From NCBI GenBank assembly GCA_029990175.1, contig JARKIP010000023.1:22773501-22837500 (forward strand): a DNA stretch of 64,000 nucleotides, in the 5' to 3' direction. The notes below the pieces were generated by a model. The model did not search any database and was not told the DNA's origin. It worked only from the letters and a program-made list of their open reading frames with translations. The translations under genes and the position numbers were made by a program. Below, one piece after another: positions 44,520 through 54,971 of this stretch (the stretch's first letter is position 1; the number at the start of each line of letters is the position of its first letter). Source of the stretch: Petunia secreta. Lineage: Eukaryota > Streptophyta > Magnoliopsida > Solanales > Solanaceae.

Positions 44520-45728
44520 GTGGGTCTCTTCTATCAAGTGCCTACGCTTTCGCGTAGACGGACCAGATGCAATAGCAACAATCGGAGTGGTCTCACGGCC
44601 TCAGGCAAGGACACTTGGGGAACTTCACCCTTGCCGTCAGAAATCATAAGGGTTTTATTGGCGGCCATAATGCTAGTAGACCTGGAAGGTCTTTTCCTCT
44701 TTGAAGAGCGGGAATTACTTGCTCTTTCCAAGATTCTCCCACGAGAGGCATGCACGTCAGGCAGAGGAGTGATATAGGGGGTGGTGATCTTGATCTCTTT
44801 AGCGGTGGCATTTCATGATGAGAGAATCCTGAGGCAAAAAGGGGAGTTAATGAAGACATTTGAAATTTGCTCGCATAAATTACCATGGTCTTTTGCCCGC
44901 CAGCCATTCGTAGTAGCCAGGGTAGTGAAGGTCAAAGTTTTTGGGTGGTTCCTTGCAAAGATTGTCGTGACCCACATTGTCAACTCATCATGGCTCAGTG
45001 AAATAGCAGTCATAGGATTCAAAAAGAAAAATGAAAATAAGCTCCAAGAAGTAGATAGCATCAAGTCATGCGGAAGGGTCCACAAGAACTTACAGTTTCT
45101 ATTGAAGACCTTTGAGAAGGGAAGAGAGGAAACTATGCTGGCCATTCGTACAAAAACGTGCCTATAGACCCAACCGCGGTCTTTGGAATCTTCGCTATTG
45201 GGAACTATACCTTTCTTCCCCTGTTGTATGAACATCAACATACCAGCCTTATGAAAACGGAGAGAACAAAAAGCTAGAAGATGTCCGAAGGTGAATGCAA
45301 CTTGAGCACAATTAGCCAGATGTTCCAGCACGGCCACTAGACGCCAAGTAGAGGGGCTAATTTGGCCCAAACAGATGTTATACCGGCGGCATATGTCTTT
45401 TAAAAATTGAGTGAACACACTTATGGAGATATAGAGTGAAAGGGTATGTATGGACCATCGAATAACTAGTCCGATGAGAGGAAATTCTTTCCTCAGTCCC
45501 AGGAACAATGATGTCAACAAATTCTGGTCACTTGCATTCTTACCTGATGCGCATCAGATCATTCTTCACAATTGCTGAAGGGTAATATTTTATGGAAAGA
45601 TTGCTATTCTCGCCTTCTTGTTTAGGAGTCTGGCCCTGCATGCGGCTATTTCCTTCGAAACTAATGGAGGAAGGGAGATAGTCTTGGGCTCTGAAGCTAT
45701 CAGTGAAGAAATCGGGTCCTTGTGCCAT
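44520..45728 (-). pseudogene. Antisense extra ORF, gypsy-type transposon domain (T2, copy 1)
   Basis: Minus strand from ATG 45728: MAQGPDFFTDSFRAQDYLP, a Gln/Lys/Glu-rich turn, SIKYYPSAIV and DLMRIR, then stops and a frameshift. From 45520 the frame is open to 44813: ICRRYNICLGQISPSTWRLV, FTFGHLLAFCSLRFHKAGML, GKKGIVPNSEDSKDRGWVYR, the order of the 'putative gypsy type transposon' domain (PF04195-like). A segment corresponding to an intron-like 72 bp in copy 2 is open here (KFLWTLPHDLMLS...). The last part (44907-44644) reads SSLTPLFASGFSHHEMP in the adjacent frame. Extra ORFs of this kind lie between integrase and 3' LTR in Tat elements; their role is unknown. It is divergent from the LTR at 46144. 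Confidence 0.78.
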
Positions 45729-46143
45729 GATAAAGATAAAGGAATGTTTGTTTTTCTAAAGGGGTTCTGAAGATTCTTTGGAGACTGATGAGTAAAATCC
45801 CTATGATTACAACGTATATATACACGTCTATGGGGGTTACTTGAATGAAAATTTGAATGATCACGGTCACGTGGGATCGTAATTATGATTACTGCAGTTA
45901 ACATGATGTGTATCCCCATAATTACGGGATATGAACATAGCAGCAGCATGATTGGGAAGACACGTATAAAACCCCTTCAATCGCAAAGAGACATATCATT
46001 GTACTAAAGGGATTTGCATTTAATGCAATGAATGCGAAGAGGTAGGGGACGAGCATCGGTACAATCGTATCTTTATGTCTCCTATCACGCTTCTTTCAAT
46101 TCTTGACTGCTCGCGTCAGTACTCAGCAAGTGGAGGGACTAAC
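45729..46143 (-). promoter_or_regulatory. Leader and promoter of the antisense ORF; PPT of the LTR
   Basis: On the minus strand TGTATATATACGTTG (about 45805-45822) stands 80-100 bp before the ATG and may be the TATA box. On the plus strand AAGTGGAGGGACTAAC (46128-46143) is the polypurine tract for the LTR that starts at 46144. Confidence 0.5.
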
Positions 46144-46749
46144 TGTATGGGCACAAATAGGCCACCTACTATTATGGGAATATGAGTCCAGGTGGCGAGA
46201 CTAGACTTATCCTACAAGTCACCGGGCGCAAAGGATAAACGTTTGTCATACGAGTTATGACCGTTCAGGCGGTACAGGCATAAGACAAAGGGCATACATC
46301 CTGCCGCCTTAGGGCTACAGTCTCCTAGTTAGGATTTTGTATACCACCGCCTTGAGTTATAGGCACATGGCCTTATTATTCTTTGTATATTACCTTAATT
46401 AGGATAGGGTATCTACTACTATAAATACCCATCCTTACATTGTATTGTACATGACCGCGATTCACCGCAGAATCCGACTATTCTCAAGGAATACGACAAT
46501 TTTACCTTTCTTGCTCATTATTCTCTCTTTCATTTATTTATTTTTTCATTGTATTTACTGTATTACTTGTGAACTCATTCTTAATTAATTGTTTAACCTA
46601 GACGATCAATTTTAGGGATAAACAATTTATTTTCTTGTTCATTACTTTTCTCTCTATTTACTTACTTTTTTCATCGTGTTTACTATATTACTTGTGACCC
46701 GATCATAAATTTAATTGTTTAACCTAGACGTCCAATTTAAGCATAAACA
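46144..46749 (+). repeat. T2 3' LTR, complete (plus)
   Basis: TGTATGGGCACAAATAGGCC to GCATAAACA. The TATA box CTATAAATACCC is at 46421-46432. The last part is locally duplicated: about 120 bp (TTTCTTGCTCATT... GATCAATTTTAGGGATAAACA, about 46510-46628) recurs at 46629-46749, explaining why it is longer than the 416-bp copy at 41455. Confidence 0.82.
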
Positions 46750-46880
46750 GCTAATTCCTCTCGTCAGGAAATATTTGTCTGCTCGTCAGGAGCTATTAGT
46801 GCCTCTTGTTCGGAGATATTTTTCTGCTCGTTAGGAGCTATTAAGTGCCTCTCGTCAGGAGATATTTGTCTGTTGCGTCG
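46750..46880. repeat. Short array of CTCGTCAGGAG units
   Basis: Five alternating units of CTCGTCAGGAGATATTTGTC and CTCGTCAGGAGCTATTAGTG type directly after the T2 LTR. Confidence 0.75.
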
Positions 46881-47224
46881 GGCTGTATACCCTACATACA
46901 AGGAGTAAAATGACATGATAAAAGTATAATGATGTTACCGCATTTGTAGTGTTTCCCCAGATGTCGTCGTGTTTGTTGTTTTAGTTAGTATTTTGTGCCT
47001 GGTTGTGAGTTGTGGGGATAAGGGAAGGGCTGATTTTTGCATCCTCCATGAAACTAGTGACTAATTCTTTGTTGCAATGCAATCTCCTTGTTGCTGCTTC
47101 TTGGGCTAGTGAGTATCGATCTTTAATGAATTTTGAGTTTCCTCAAAATTCTACCTGTGTCAACTTGTGTCTTTTTGGAATTTTTGAGAGAATGCTTTAA
47201 AATTCTACCCCACTTTATTGGATT
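46881..47224. other. Noncoding spacer
   Basis: No gene or repeat recognised. Likely part of a Tat 3' region. Confidence 0.4.
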
Positions 47225-47436
47225 AGATAGATCACCCTATTGTTGTAGTGCCTGCAAAAAAAAAATATGTGTATGTCCAATTCTAAGGCGGATAGGCCTA
47301 TTATAGTAGTGTCTGTAAAATAAAATAAAATAAAATATATATGTATATTCAATTCTAAGGCGGACAAGCCTATTATAGTAGTGTCTGCAAAAAAAAAAAA
47401 AATGTAAATGTCTAATTCTAAGGTGGATGGGCCTAA
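47225..47436. repeat. Three 70-bp repeat units
   Basis: Three copies of GTAGTGTCTGCAAAA(n) then TCCAATTCTAAGGCGGATAG, differing in A-run length. Each ends GGCCTA or GCCTA. Confidence 0.85.
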
Positions 47437-47870
47437 TTGTCAAATTCTAAGCCCGATGAGGATAATAATCATATTTTAAGCATGACGAGGCTAATCATCA
47501 TATTATAAGCCTGACGTTGCAAGCGTCATATTTTAAGCTTAACGAGGCTAATTGTCATATTCTAAGCTTGACGTGGATGGTCGTCATATTTTAAGCCCGA
47601 CAAGGGTACTCGTCATACTTTAAGCCTGACGAGACTAGTCGTCATATTTTAAGCCTAACGTGGCTAGTTGTCACATTCTAAGCCTGACGAGGTTGGTTGT
47701 CATAATCTAAGCCTGACGAGGCTAGTCTTCATATTCTAAGCCTGACGAGGCTAGTCTTCATATTCTAAGCCTAACGAAGCTAGTCCTCATATTATAAGCC
47801 TGACTAGGCTAATCGTTATATTTTAAGCCTGACGAGGCTAGTCGCCATATTCTAAGCTTTGTGTGGCTAA
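47437..47870. repeat. 29-bp tandem array, about 15 units
   Basis: Unit ATTCTAAGCCTGACGAGGCT followed by AGTCGTCAT. Units at 47711, 47740 and 47769 are spaced by exactly 29 bp; earlier copies are more diverged. It follows the 70-bp repeats whose end already contains AATTCTAAG, so it may have grown from that motif. Confidence 0.9.
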
Positions 47871-49723
47871 AGAACTATCATGTCTGTTGTGATTGCTTGC
47901 GAGTCTTATGTTTGTGCAGAAAGACCTACTCTCAAAGAAAGATTCATTAGTTGAAACAAAGTGGTTGCATTGCATTGAACAGTAAAGTATTGGCTTGAAT
48001 ATGCATTTGTTATTTGGTGTGACGATTGGGTATCTTGATGAATCTGATTATGTGGATACTTGTATTCTCATGCTAAGGTCTGGTATTTGGATTTTTCGGA
48101 TTTGGAGGTTGTGAAAATTTGTACTTGTCTTAGGTTGTGATGGGTTGTCTTCCTGTTTCGTGCTTTTTTCTTCTAGCGTCTTGGAGCTAACTTTGATGGA
48201 TTGGTCTTTATAGGAATTGCATATGTGACTTAAGAGTTGCAGTTTTCAATTGCTTGTTCATGTTGTACCATTGTCTGGCCTTGGTCAATCAGACTTTGAA
48301 TTTTGTGTTCGGTGCTGGGTATTTTGCAGCGTCATGGCCTTGAATGTTTGAATAATGGGTGTATATCTTTGTTGGATCAAAATTCGGAATGGGCACCGAG
48401 GGAATCATTCGCTTCTTGGTTCAATATCTTTTGATTCAGCTAAAGAAGTAAAGGTGTGAGGTTTTATCCTTTTATCTATTGACAATGTGTTAGGCTTGGT
48501 AAGATTGTTGTTGAAAGTCTTGACAGAGGGGAATGTTGTTTATTGTGTGAGTTAGGTGCGGTGTGAGAATGTGAGTTTTGCTGGTTCTTATTGTATAGTA
48601 GTTGGTGCTTAATCATGATGACTAATGTGTTGCTCTCTACTTTTCACGACCATCTTCCCAAAATTATAGAGCTTTTCAGATTTATGTGGTTGGATTTCTT
48701 TGTTGTGTCTCTTGAACGAGTATATTGCTAAATGATTTTGATTATCTGTACCACAACTTGTACAATAGTGGGATTGAGATTTCCTGAATTCTCTCGGTGT
48801 CATATGCTTGTAGTTCAGAAAACTTTGTTCCGAAAGGTAAATGTTTCCAGCTCGGCTTGCCATTTCGGCTTCTTCTTAATGTAGATTCTTGACCAATTTT
48901 GGTGTTCAAATGCAAAGTAACTATAATAAAGTGACAACATGCACAAAACTGAGTAAGCACATTAGCGAGGTTTGAAGTAAAGTAACATATAGAGCTTAAG
49001 AGAATGCCTAGACAGCAGATGATAGATTAGCCCTTGGGTTGGAGACTATGATAGACCGCGTACATATCATAAAAGATTTTCTAAGTGCTTTATGTAGTAG
49101 TCAAGGCAAGGATTGTGGTCAAATGACCATTGCTCGTTTACGCATGAGATGTGTCTGGTTAAATCTCGATGAAAAGGTGACAAAGATGTTGTTTAAGGGA
49201 TATATTGAACATTGTGTGACTGAATGGGAGGTCAGCTTTTGTTGACCATCAAGGACTTCGGAACAACCATTGTTTCCTTTGCAAATTTGCCTGTTCTAAT
49301 GCCTGTGTGTCCTTGAAAGAGATACTCAATATCTTTCGTACTTGCCAACTAACTGTTGCAATTCAATCTTTGCACCAACTTTCATTGTTAGGTAAGATTT
49401 TGTTTCTGAATCCGGTGTGGATTGCCTACGTATCATGTATATTCTTACATTGCTGCTTCAGTCAAGACCATTTTAGAGGTTAGTTATATTGTATTTTTCC
49501 TTTTCAGTGTAGTTGTTGTCATGAGAATTCATACTACTCGATAAAGCTATTGTCCAAAATCACTCCAAGAACTTTATTTGCTAGTGTCTTTCTCTATGTA
49601 CGAATTCATTGCTGGCCTTGTAAACATCTTGATAGAAAATTTCATCCTGAGATCATCATAGTGTCTAACACTTGCTAGTTGGTAGGGATATGCTTCCGAT
49701 ACTCACCGGAATTTCAGCTTTCA
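47871..49723. other. Tat-like 3' noncoding region
   Basis: No gene supported over 1.85 kb. ATTGCCTACGTATCATGT at 49421-49438 is a motif of Tat 3' regions. Frames at 48.6-49.2 kb have no domain. Confidence 0.4.
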
Positions 49724-50299
49724 TCATATAACGGAGTCTTTGTCACTGCGTCTTTGCATTCTTTTCCAACTTTGTAACATCAAACAGGTTCCCTTGTTTC
49801 TCACTTCGTTATTGCCTTCTGATAACCTTTTGAACGCCTTTTTGTAACATCCAGATATGACTCCATTTGAATGTCCCCCTGTTGTTGCGCTCGTAGGAAC
49901 AATGTTTGGGATGCTCCCATTAAAAGCAACAGGTGGCGCCTCAGTGGGATTTGTTGAACTTCTCCCATTTCTAGAGAGAGCTTGCAACGAGTTATGAAAT
50001 TCATCACTAAAAGTTGTTTGAGTAGAAAATTGCTCCTGAAGCTGCTGCAAAGTTGCCATTACATATATTTGAAAAGGATCATTGGAACTCGATGAAGAGG
50101 GATCAACTGGTGGGGGTGGAATAACCCCACTTGGTGGAATTAATCCGGTAGGTGGAGTTAAACTGGCTGATGGAGCTAAGTAAGTTGGTGGCACTAAACC
50201 AGTTGGTGGAATTGGCGTTTTACCACTCAGTGAAGTGACGCCAGTTGATGGGTCAAGAATTGGGATTGTGGTGTTATGAGAGTTATTAGTATTTTCCAT
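49724..50299 (-). pseudogene. gag: Tat Gag N-terminal part (R1-B)
   Basis: A 191-residue frame on the minus strand, the longest copy of this gag: MENTNNSHNTTIPILDPSTG, Pro-rich repeats (PPTGLIPPSG), a Ser-rich stretch, then DPFQIYVMATLQQLQEQFST, a heptad-like segment consistent with a coiled coil, and PPVAFNGSIPNIVPTSATTG. The end (after about residue 145) no longer reads like gag, suggesting a frameshift near 49860. Capsid core and zinc knuckle are absent. It starts 67 bp after the primer site at 50366-50382, as in R1-A. Confidence 0.72.
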
Positions 50300-50365
50300 T
50301 GATAAGAATCAACAAAGATTGAAAATCTTGAAACGCAACCTTGGAAACAAACGTTATTACTAGTT

Positions 50366-50382
50366 CCCCACAGACGATGCCA
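50366..50382 (-). other. Primer-binding site of R1-B
   Basis: Minus-strand TGGCATCGTCTGTGGGG, 3 bp from the LTR end at 50386. One base differs from the R1-A site. Confidence 0.68.
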
Positions 50383-51085
50383 ATTTGTGTTGGCTTAAAT
50401 CTGATTTGGACAATAAATCGATTTTTTTTTTTGGGTTAATAAGCATTTGTTCGTATCAAAGTTGTAAAATAACAAGAAATACGGTAAGAAAATTGAACAA
50501 TAGTAATGAACCAAAAATAAGTGTTTTGAATTATTTTTAGAATGACTTTCCATAATTACAGAGTGACTATTTATATCTTACAAAGGTGAAAAAGAAATAA
50601 ATACAATTAATTACTATTATTCCACGTTCAATCATGGCTAGCCCATGATCTTTCTTTCTTAATAGGGCAGTAATGGGCAACGGTTACGAAGTTAACATCA
50701 CCAAAGAATATCGGCTTCCCCGAGAGTTTCATCAACCGCCTTGGGGAACCAAGCCTCTGCATGCCCGAGGCATAGATTTCATCAAGACTTGCCGATGTAT
50801 TTTGCCCTCAATTTATCTCAAGGAGTTAACTCAACAGGTATCTGTTGAAACTTGCCTCGGGCTCTGGGCTCAAGGCTCGGCTGATTTATTACGTAAGACA
50901 GAAAATATTTTTCAGAATCTTTAATCCAATCAAACATGGAAAAATTTGACCCCTTAATTTTTTAGGAAGAAAGATCGCTATGAAATATTGAAAGAATACC
51001 CTAATGGCTAAAGAAGATAATTTATTCAAAACTTGGCTATTTTTAGATCAAGCTAAAAGTTACTGAACGCACAACGTAAAATTAT

Positions 51086-51094
51086 TAAATTATT
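51086..51094. repeat. 9-bp target-site duplication, left (TAAATTATT)
   Basis: TAAATTATT, repeated exactly at 52347-52355 on the other side of the element. The R1-A copy has a single related TATATTTATT at this point. Confidence 0.85.
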
Positions 51095-52346
51095 GGGACA
51101 ATTACGTTGAGAGACACCCCACTCATGAAAATTACCAAAAAAGACCCCTATTTTGCTACCTTACATGACATAGCACCCCTCCATTTTTTTTATTTTTTCT
51201 TTCACTCCATAGCACCCCTTTATAAAGAAAAAAAACCCTAGCCCCCATTTTTTCCCCTCTTCTCTTACTCTCTTTCCCATTTTTCCTCTCTTCTCTCCAC
51301 CCTAACAAGTCCACCACCGCCCCCAACACCGCCCCCACCCACCACTGTCTCACCTTCACTCTCCCTCCTCCAAGATGCCGCCGCCACCGCCACCACCGTC
51401 AACGTCGCCGTCGCTGCTTCTTCTTCTTCTTTTCTTTTTTTTTTTTTTTTTTTTTTTTTGATTTTTGAATAACAACATTGATTTTCGTTGTATATTCCGA
51501 TCAAAACTCCGGTGAGGAGTTTATTTATCAAGTTTCTTCTTTTTCTTCACTTTTTTCATAAAAATTCGTTGAGATCTACTAGTTTTTTGTTGCAACTTTT
51601 GTGTAATGTTTAGATCTAGTGTTTTTCTTGGATAAAATTGTATAGATCTTGGATTTTTGTTAAGCTTTTGTGTAAAATCTGCTTAGGGCACTGTTTAACA
51701 TTATTTTTGTGAGTTTATACACTCTTATACATTTTTATACAAGTTTATACAATTCTTTAAATGTGTATAAAAATGTATAAATCTGTATATGTACGCATTA
51801 ACAGTGTATAAAACGCATTCTATGCATTGTAAATTTTGTATAAAGCTATATATGTGTGTGAACAATGAATAAAATAGTATAAATTTCAGATTTGTGCACT
51901 TTTTATGGATGTTTTGTATAAAACTTATGTTTTTTGTGTATATTTTTGTATTTCTCTTCTTCCATACACATTTTTCTATGTATTTACATGTATAATTTAT
52001 TATTTTGATAGATTTTAGGTGTATAAATTTATCAAAAAATAATTATTTAAACAAATCCACAAATAAAATAAGCAAATTCGGTGAAATTTTTATTTTTCGG
52101 CCACCAGCCACCGCCGGCCGGCGGCGGCAGCAGTGGCAGCTCAATTTCTGGTGGTGGGGCAGTGGTGGGGGAGGGTGAGGGAGTGGTTCCTAGGGTTTTA
52201 ATTTAAATGGGTGCTATGTTGTGTAATTTTGAAAATAAGGGGGTGATATGTTGTGTAATGTAAAAATAAAAAGGGGTGCTATGGATGAAATATGGCCCCT
52301 CATTTGTAATTTTGTGTTGTGGACTGCCTAGTTTTTAAAATTCCCC
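51095..52346. mobile_element. MULE-like non-autonomous element (1252 bp)
   Basis: A perfect 9-bp duplication and absence from R1-A define it. Termini GGGACAATTACG and, on the minus strand, GGGGAATTTTAAA are only weakly inverted; stronger matches occur inside (CATAGCACCC on both ends). Interior: C-rich, exon-like left part (51240-51420), TGTATAAA words (51700-52020), and a G-rich right cap (GGTGGTGGGGCAGTGGTGGG, 52150). The gene-like part may have been captured. No intact protein. Confidence 0.75.
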
Positions 52347-53168
52347 TAAATTATTTATGCTTTTTCTCAATAGGACTTTGCATTTTGGCGGAACAACTCA
52401 AATTTTATAAGAGTACTCCAAAAGAAAATTGTCTTCAAAAAAACTTCGCCATACAATTTATAAATTAGAAAGGAGCAAAACCAGTATGGCTAATTAAAGT
52501 AGTACATTATAATGTTCCAACAAATATTACTTGAAGAGACTCTCCGAGACAGTCATTTTCTTAATTTTTGTGGTTCAATGTCTGGAGTAAAATGGATATA
52601 AATACTTCTTCTATTTCAATTAAGCTAGCCACATTTTCTTATTAGCTGGTTTCAAAGAGTGACATTTTTCTAAATTTGAAATGAAGTTAGTCTCAAAATT
52701 TCTAGTTCACCTTTTATAATCAAACAAAGATTCATGATTTTTCATATGTATAAAAATCTTTAGTTCTTTCTTAAACTTCTTGTCGGGTCAATTCAAATTA
52801 TGATGCGTAAAATGGAACAGAAATAATATTTGCTTATGATAATTAGGTAGTACTACTTTTAGAAATAAAGACATAATTTCCTTATTTAGTTTTTTAGAAA
52901 AATGTAATATAATTTATAAGTATTAAACTAATTTAATTACGAACTCTTTATTTTATCCTTAATGAGATAATTTCTAGCTACAAAAATAAATATGGTACTC
53001 TAGATCACATGTTGAAGATACTTTCATTTTCTTTCTTAAATTTTGTTTCAACTCAAATTATGACATATAAATTTAAACAGTTAGATTATTTTTTTTTTTG
53101 ATAACAATGGTGTTAGGTTGAATAATACACACTTTTTTAATATGCTATATTGTTATTGTGAGATATTA

Positions 53169-53427
53169 CGCCTTCCCGTTCACTTTGTTTGATATTTTTA
53201 TTTTTTGTTGATACATATTAAAGAAATCACATCTTTAGTATTAAATTAACAATACAACTGATTATATTAATCTTTATTCAAGATGCATTTACCTAAAATT
53301 TTATTTGAAGTCACTTATTAGTAAAGGTAATATTTTGAAAAAACTAATTAATACCTTCTTTGCTTCTGGAAACATCAAACAATATGAAAAAAAGGATTAA
53401 ACAACAGGTAAAGTGGACATGAGCGAG
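53169..53427. mobile_element. Stowaway-type MITE in R1-B
   Basis: Orthologous by position to the R1-A MITE at 35267-35524. Confidence 0.72.
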
Positions 53428-53537
53428 TAAGTTGTTAGATTTCCTTGGAAAGAGCACTAATTTAAAGACCATGTCCAAGCGTAGGACAGTAACATAAATA
53501 AATATTTTACTACTTTCTTTTGATTTTGAATACTTAC

Positions 53538-54430
53538 GTGAGAGAAAAGAGGGGAAAAGACCTCCCAAGTCTTAATAGAAGGATAGGGGACAAGACCAAG
53601 TCAAAGAGTAATTAGTTTAAGTGAGGGTGAAAGTGAATTGTTTAAAAACTTGTGGGTATGATTAAAAGTTTTTATATTTACGGAAACACCCACTTTTCAA
53701 AAAATTTCAAAATTTTCATTTCCCCCCATTCCCACCAACTTTTACACTCTCTTTCCTTATTCAATCATTTCAAATTTTATTTTTCTCTCTCTCTTATCTC
53801 TTTCTTCCTCTTTTCTCTTCTTTCTTTTCATTCTTTCTTCTAAATTTCTTTTCAAATTTCATTTTATCACCATCTATATTATTTTTTTTTTCGTATCCAT
53901 TTTGTTTCTTCTTCATCCCCGTTTTATCCTTTTTCATTTTTTTTTTAATTTTAGTCATTTTATACATCTTTTCATATGTGTAAACATATTTTCTATATGT
54001 TTATACATTTTTGAAGATGTTTTCACGGCTGAAAAATGTGTGTACACATCTCGTCAGATGTGTACACATATAATAATATGTGTACACATATTATTATATG
54101 TGTACACATATGATGAGATGTGTAACACTTTTATCATATATATGTGTACACATATTATTATATGTGTACACATATTATAATATGTGTACACATATATCAT
54201 ATCTGCATGTGTACACATCAGTCGAGATGTGTACACATATTAGTAATATGTGTACACATCTCGACTGATGTGTACACATCTTTTTTATTAGAGTGGTGTA
54301 GGGTGGTGGGTGGTGGTGGAGAGTGGTAGAAGGTGGTGGTGGGAGTGGAGGGTGGTAGAAGGTGGCGGCGAGTGGTGGAGGGTCGTGGTGGAATGATGGA
54401 TGGGCGGGGTGGGGGGTAGGGGGCCAAAGT
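53538..54430. mobile_element. Insertion with palindrome field (MULE-like layout)
   Basis: Present in R1-B but not in R1-A, where TACTTACG is followed directly by TTATATC. It has a C/T-rich left part, a run of TGTGTACACA palindromes (54039-54278), and a GGTGG-rich right part (54296-54420). No reading frame is supported and no target duplication was found. Confidence 0.6.
54039..54278. repeat. Palindrome array, TGTGTACACA x 11
   Basis: Perfect TGTGTACACA starts at 54039, 54059, 54079, 54099, 54143, 54163, 54183, 54208, 54228, 54249 and 54269; one degenerate copy lies near 54119. Spacing is 20 bp in most intervals. Positions 54207-54279 form a perfect 73-bp palindrome with a single central base. 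Confidence 0.97.
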
Positions 54431-54971
54431 ATTTTTGATAGATACGAAGTATTTTGTCCCACGGCTGAACAACATCATAAAAGATTCCCGGTAATGAATC
54501 ACCAAATTTATACTCACTTTATACTATTTTAGTAGTTCCTTCAGCAAAATATGTAAGTCCCAAATTAATTGTTCCTTTATGATTTCATGACTAAATTTTA
54601 TTAGTTCTTTTCAATAATTTCCTTTATAATTAACGATTCTAAAAAAAATTGTTTATAGTCAAATATTAAATTGTGTATATATACTCTATTTATTAGTTTT
54701 ATTAATGAACGTGAAAAATTAAACAGGACAACTAAAATGGGATTGTAGGAGTAATTTCAACCGCTGCTGCTCTGAAGATAAGCTGAACGTGACACCTAAA
54801 ATTGGACTGAAGGGTAATTTCAACCAGTGCTGCTTTGAGATTAAAAAAACTGATTCACAAGAAAACAAAATCATCAATTATTGTGAAAGATTCCCCTACG
54901 GACTTCAGACATTGATGAAAATGCGGGAAGTCTAATTAGACTTCGATTCTTGTAACTGAAGAAAGAAAAAA

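Larger units (their letters stand above)
50113..54971 (-). mobile_element. R1-B: direct copy of R1-A with two extra insertions
   Basis: Matches 33478-36230 in the same orientation, with high identity throughout (for example primer site, TATA, CAACCGCCTTGGGGAACCAA). Additional DNA relative to R1-A: 51095-52346 and about 53538-54430. Frames such as 50673-50924 are shadows in the LTR. Confidence 0.88.

Noticed and set aside
46881..49723. Host gene between the T2 LTR and R1-B
   Set aside because: Frames are short (under 85 residues), without domains or matching splice sites, and the region has Tat 3' features.
53902..54517. Cys/His/Tyr-rich frames such as MCTH and YVYT repeats
   Set aside because: They arise from the TGTGTACACA palindromes, which are open on both strands for the same reason. 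No evidence of translation.
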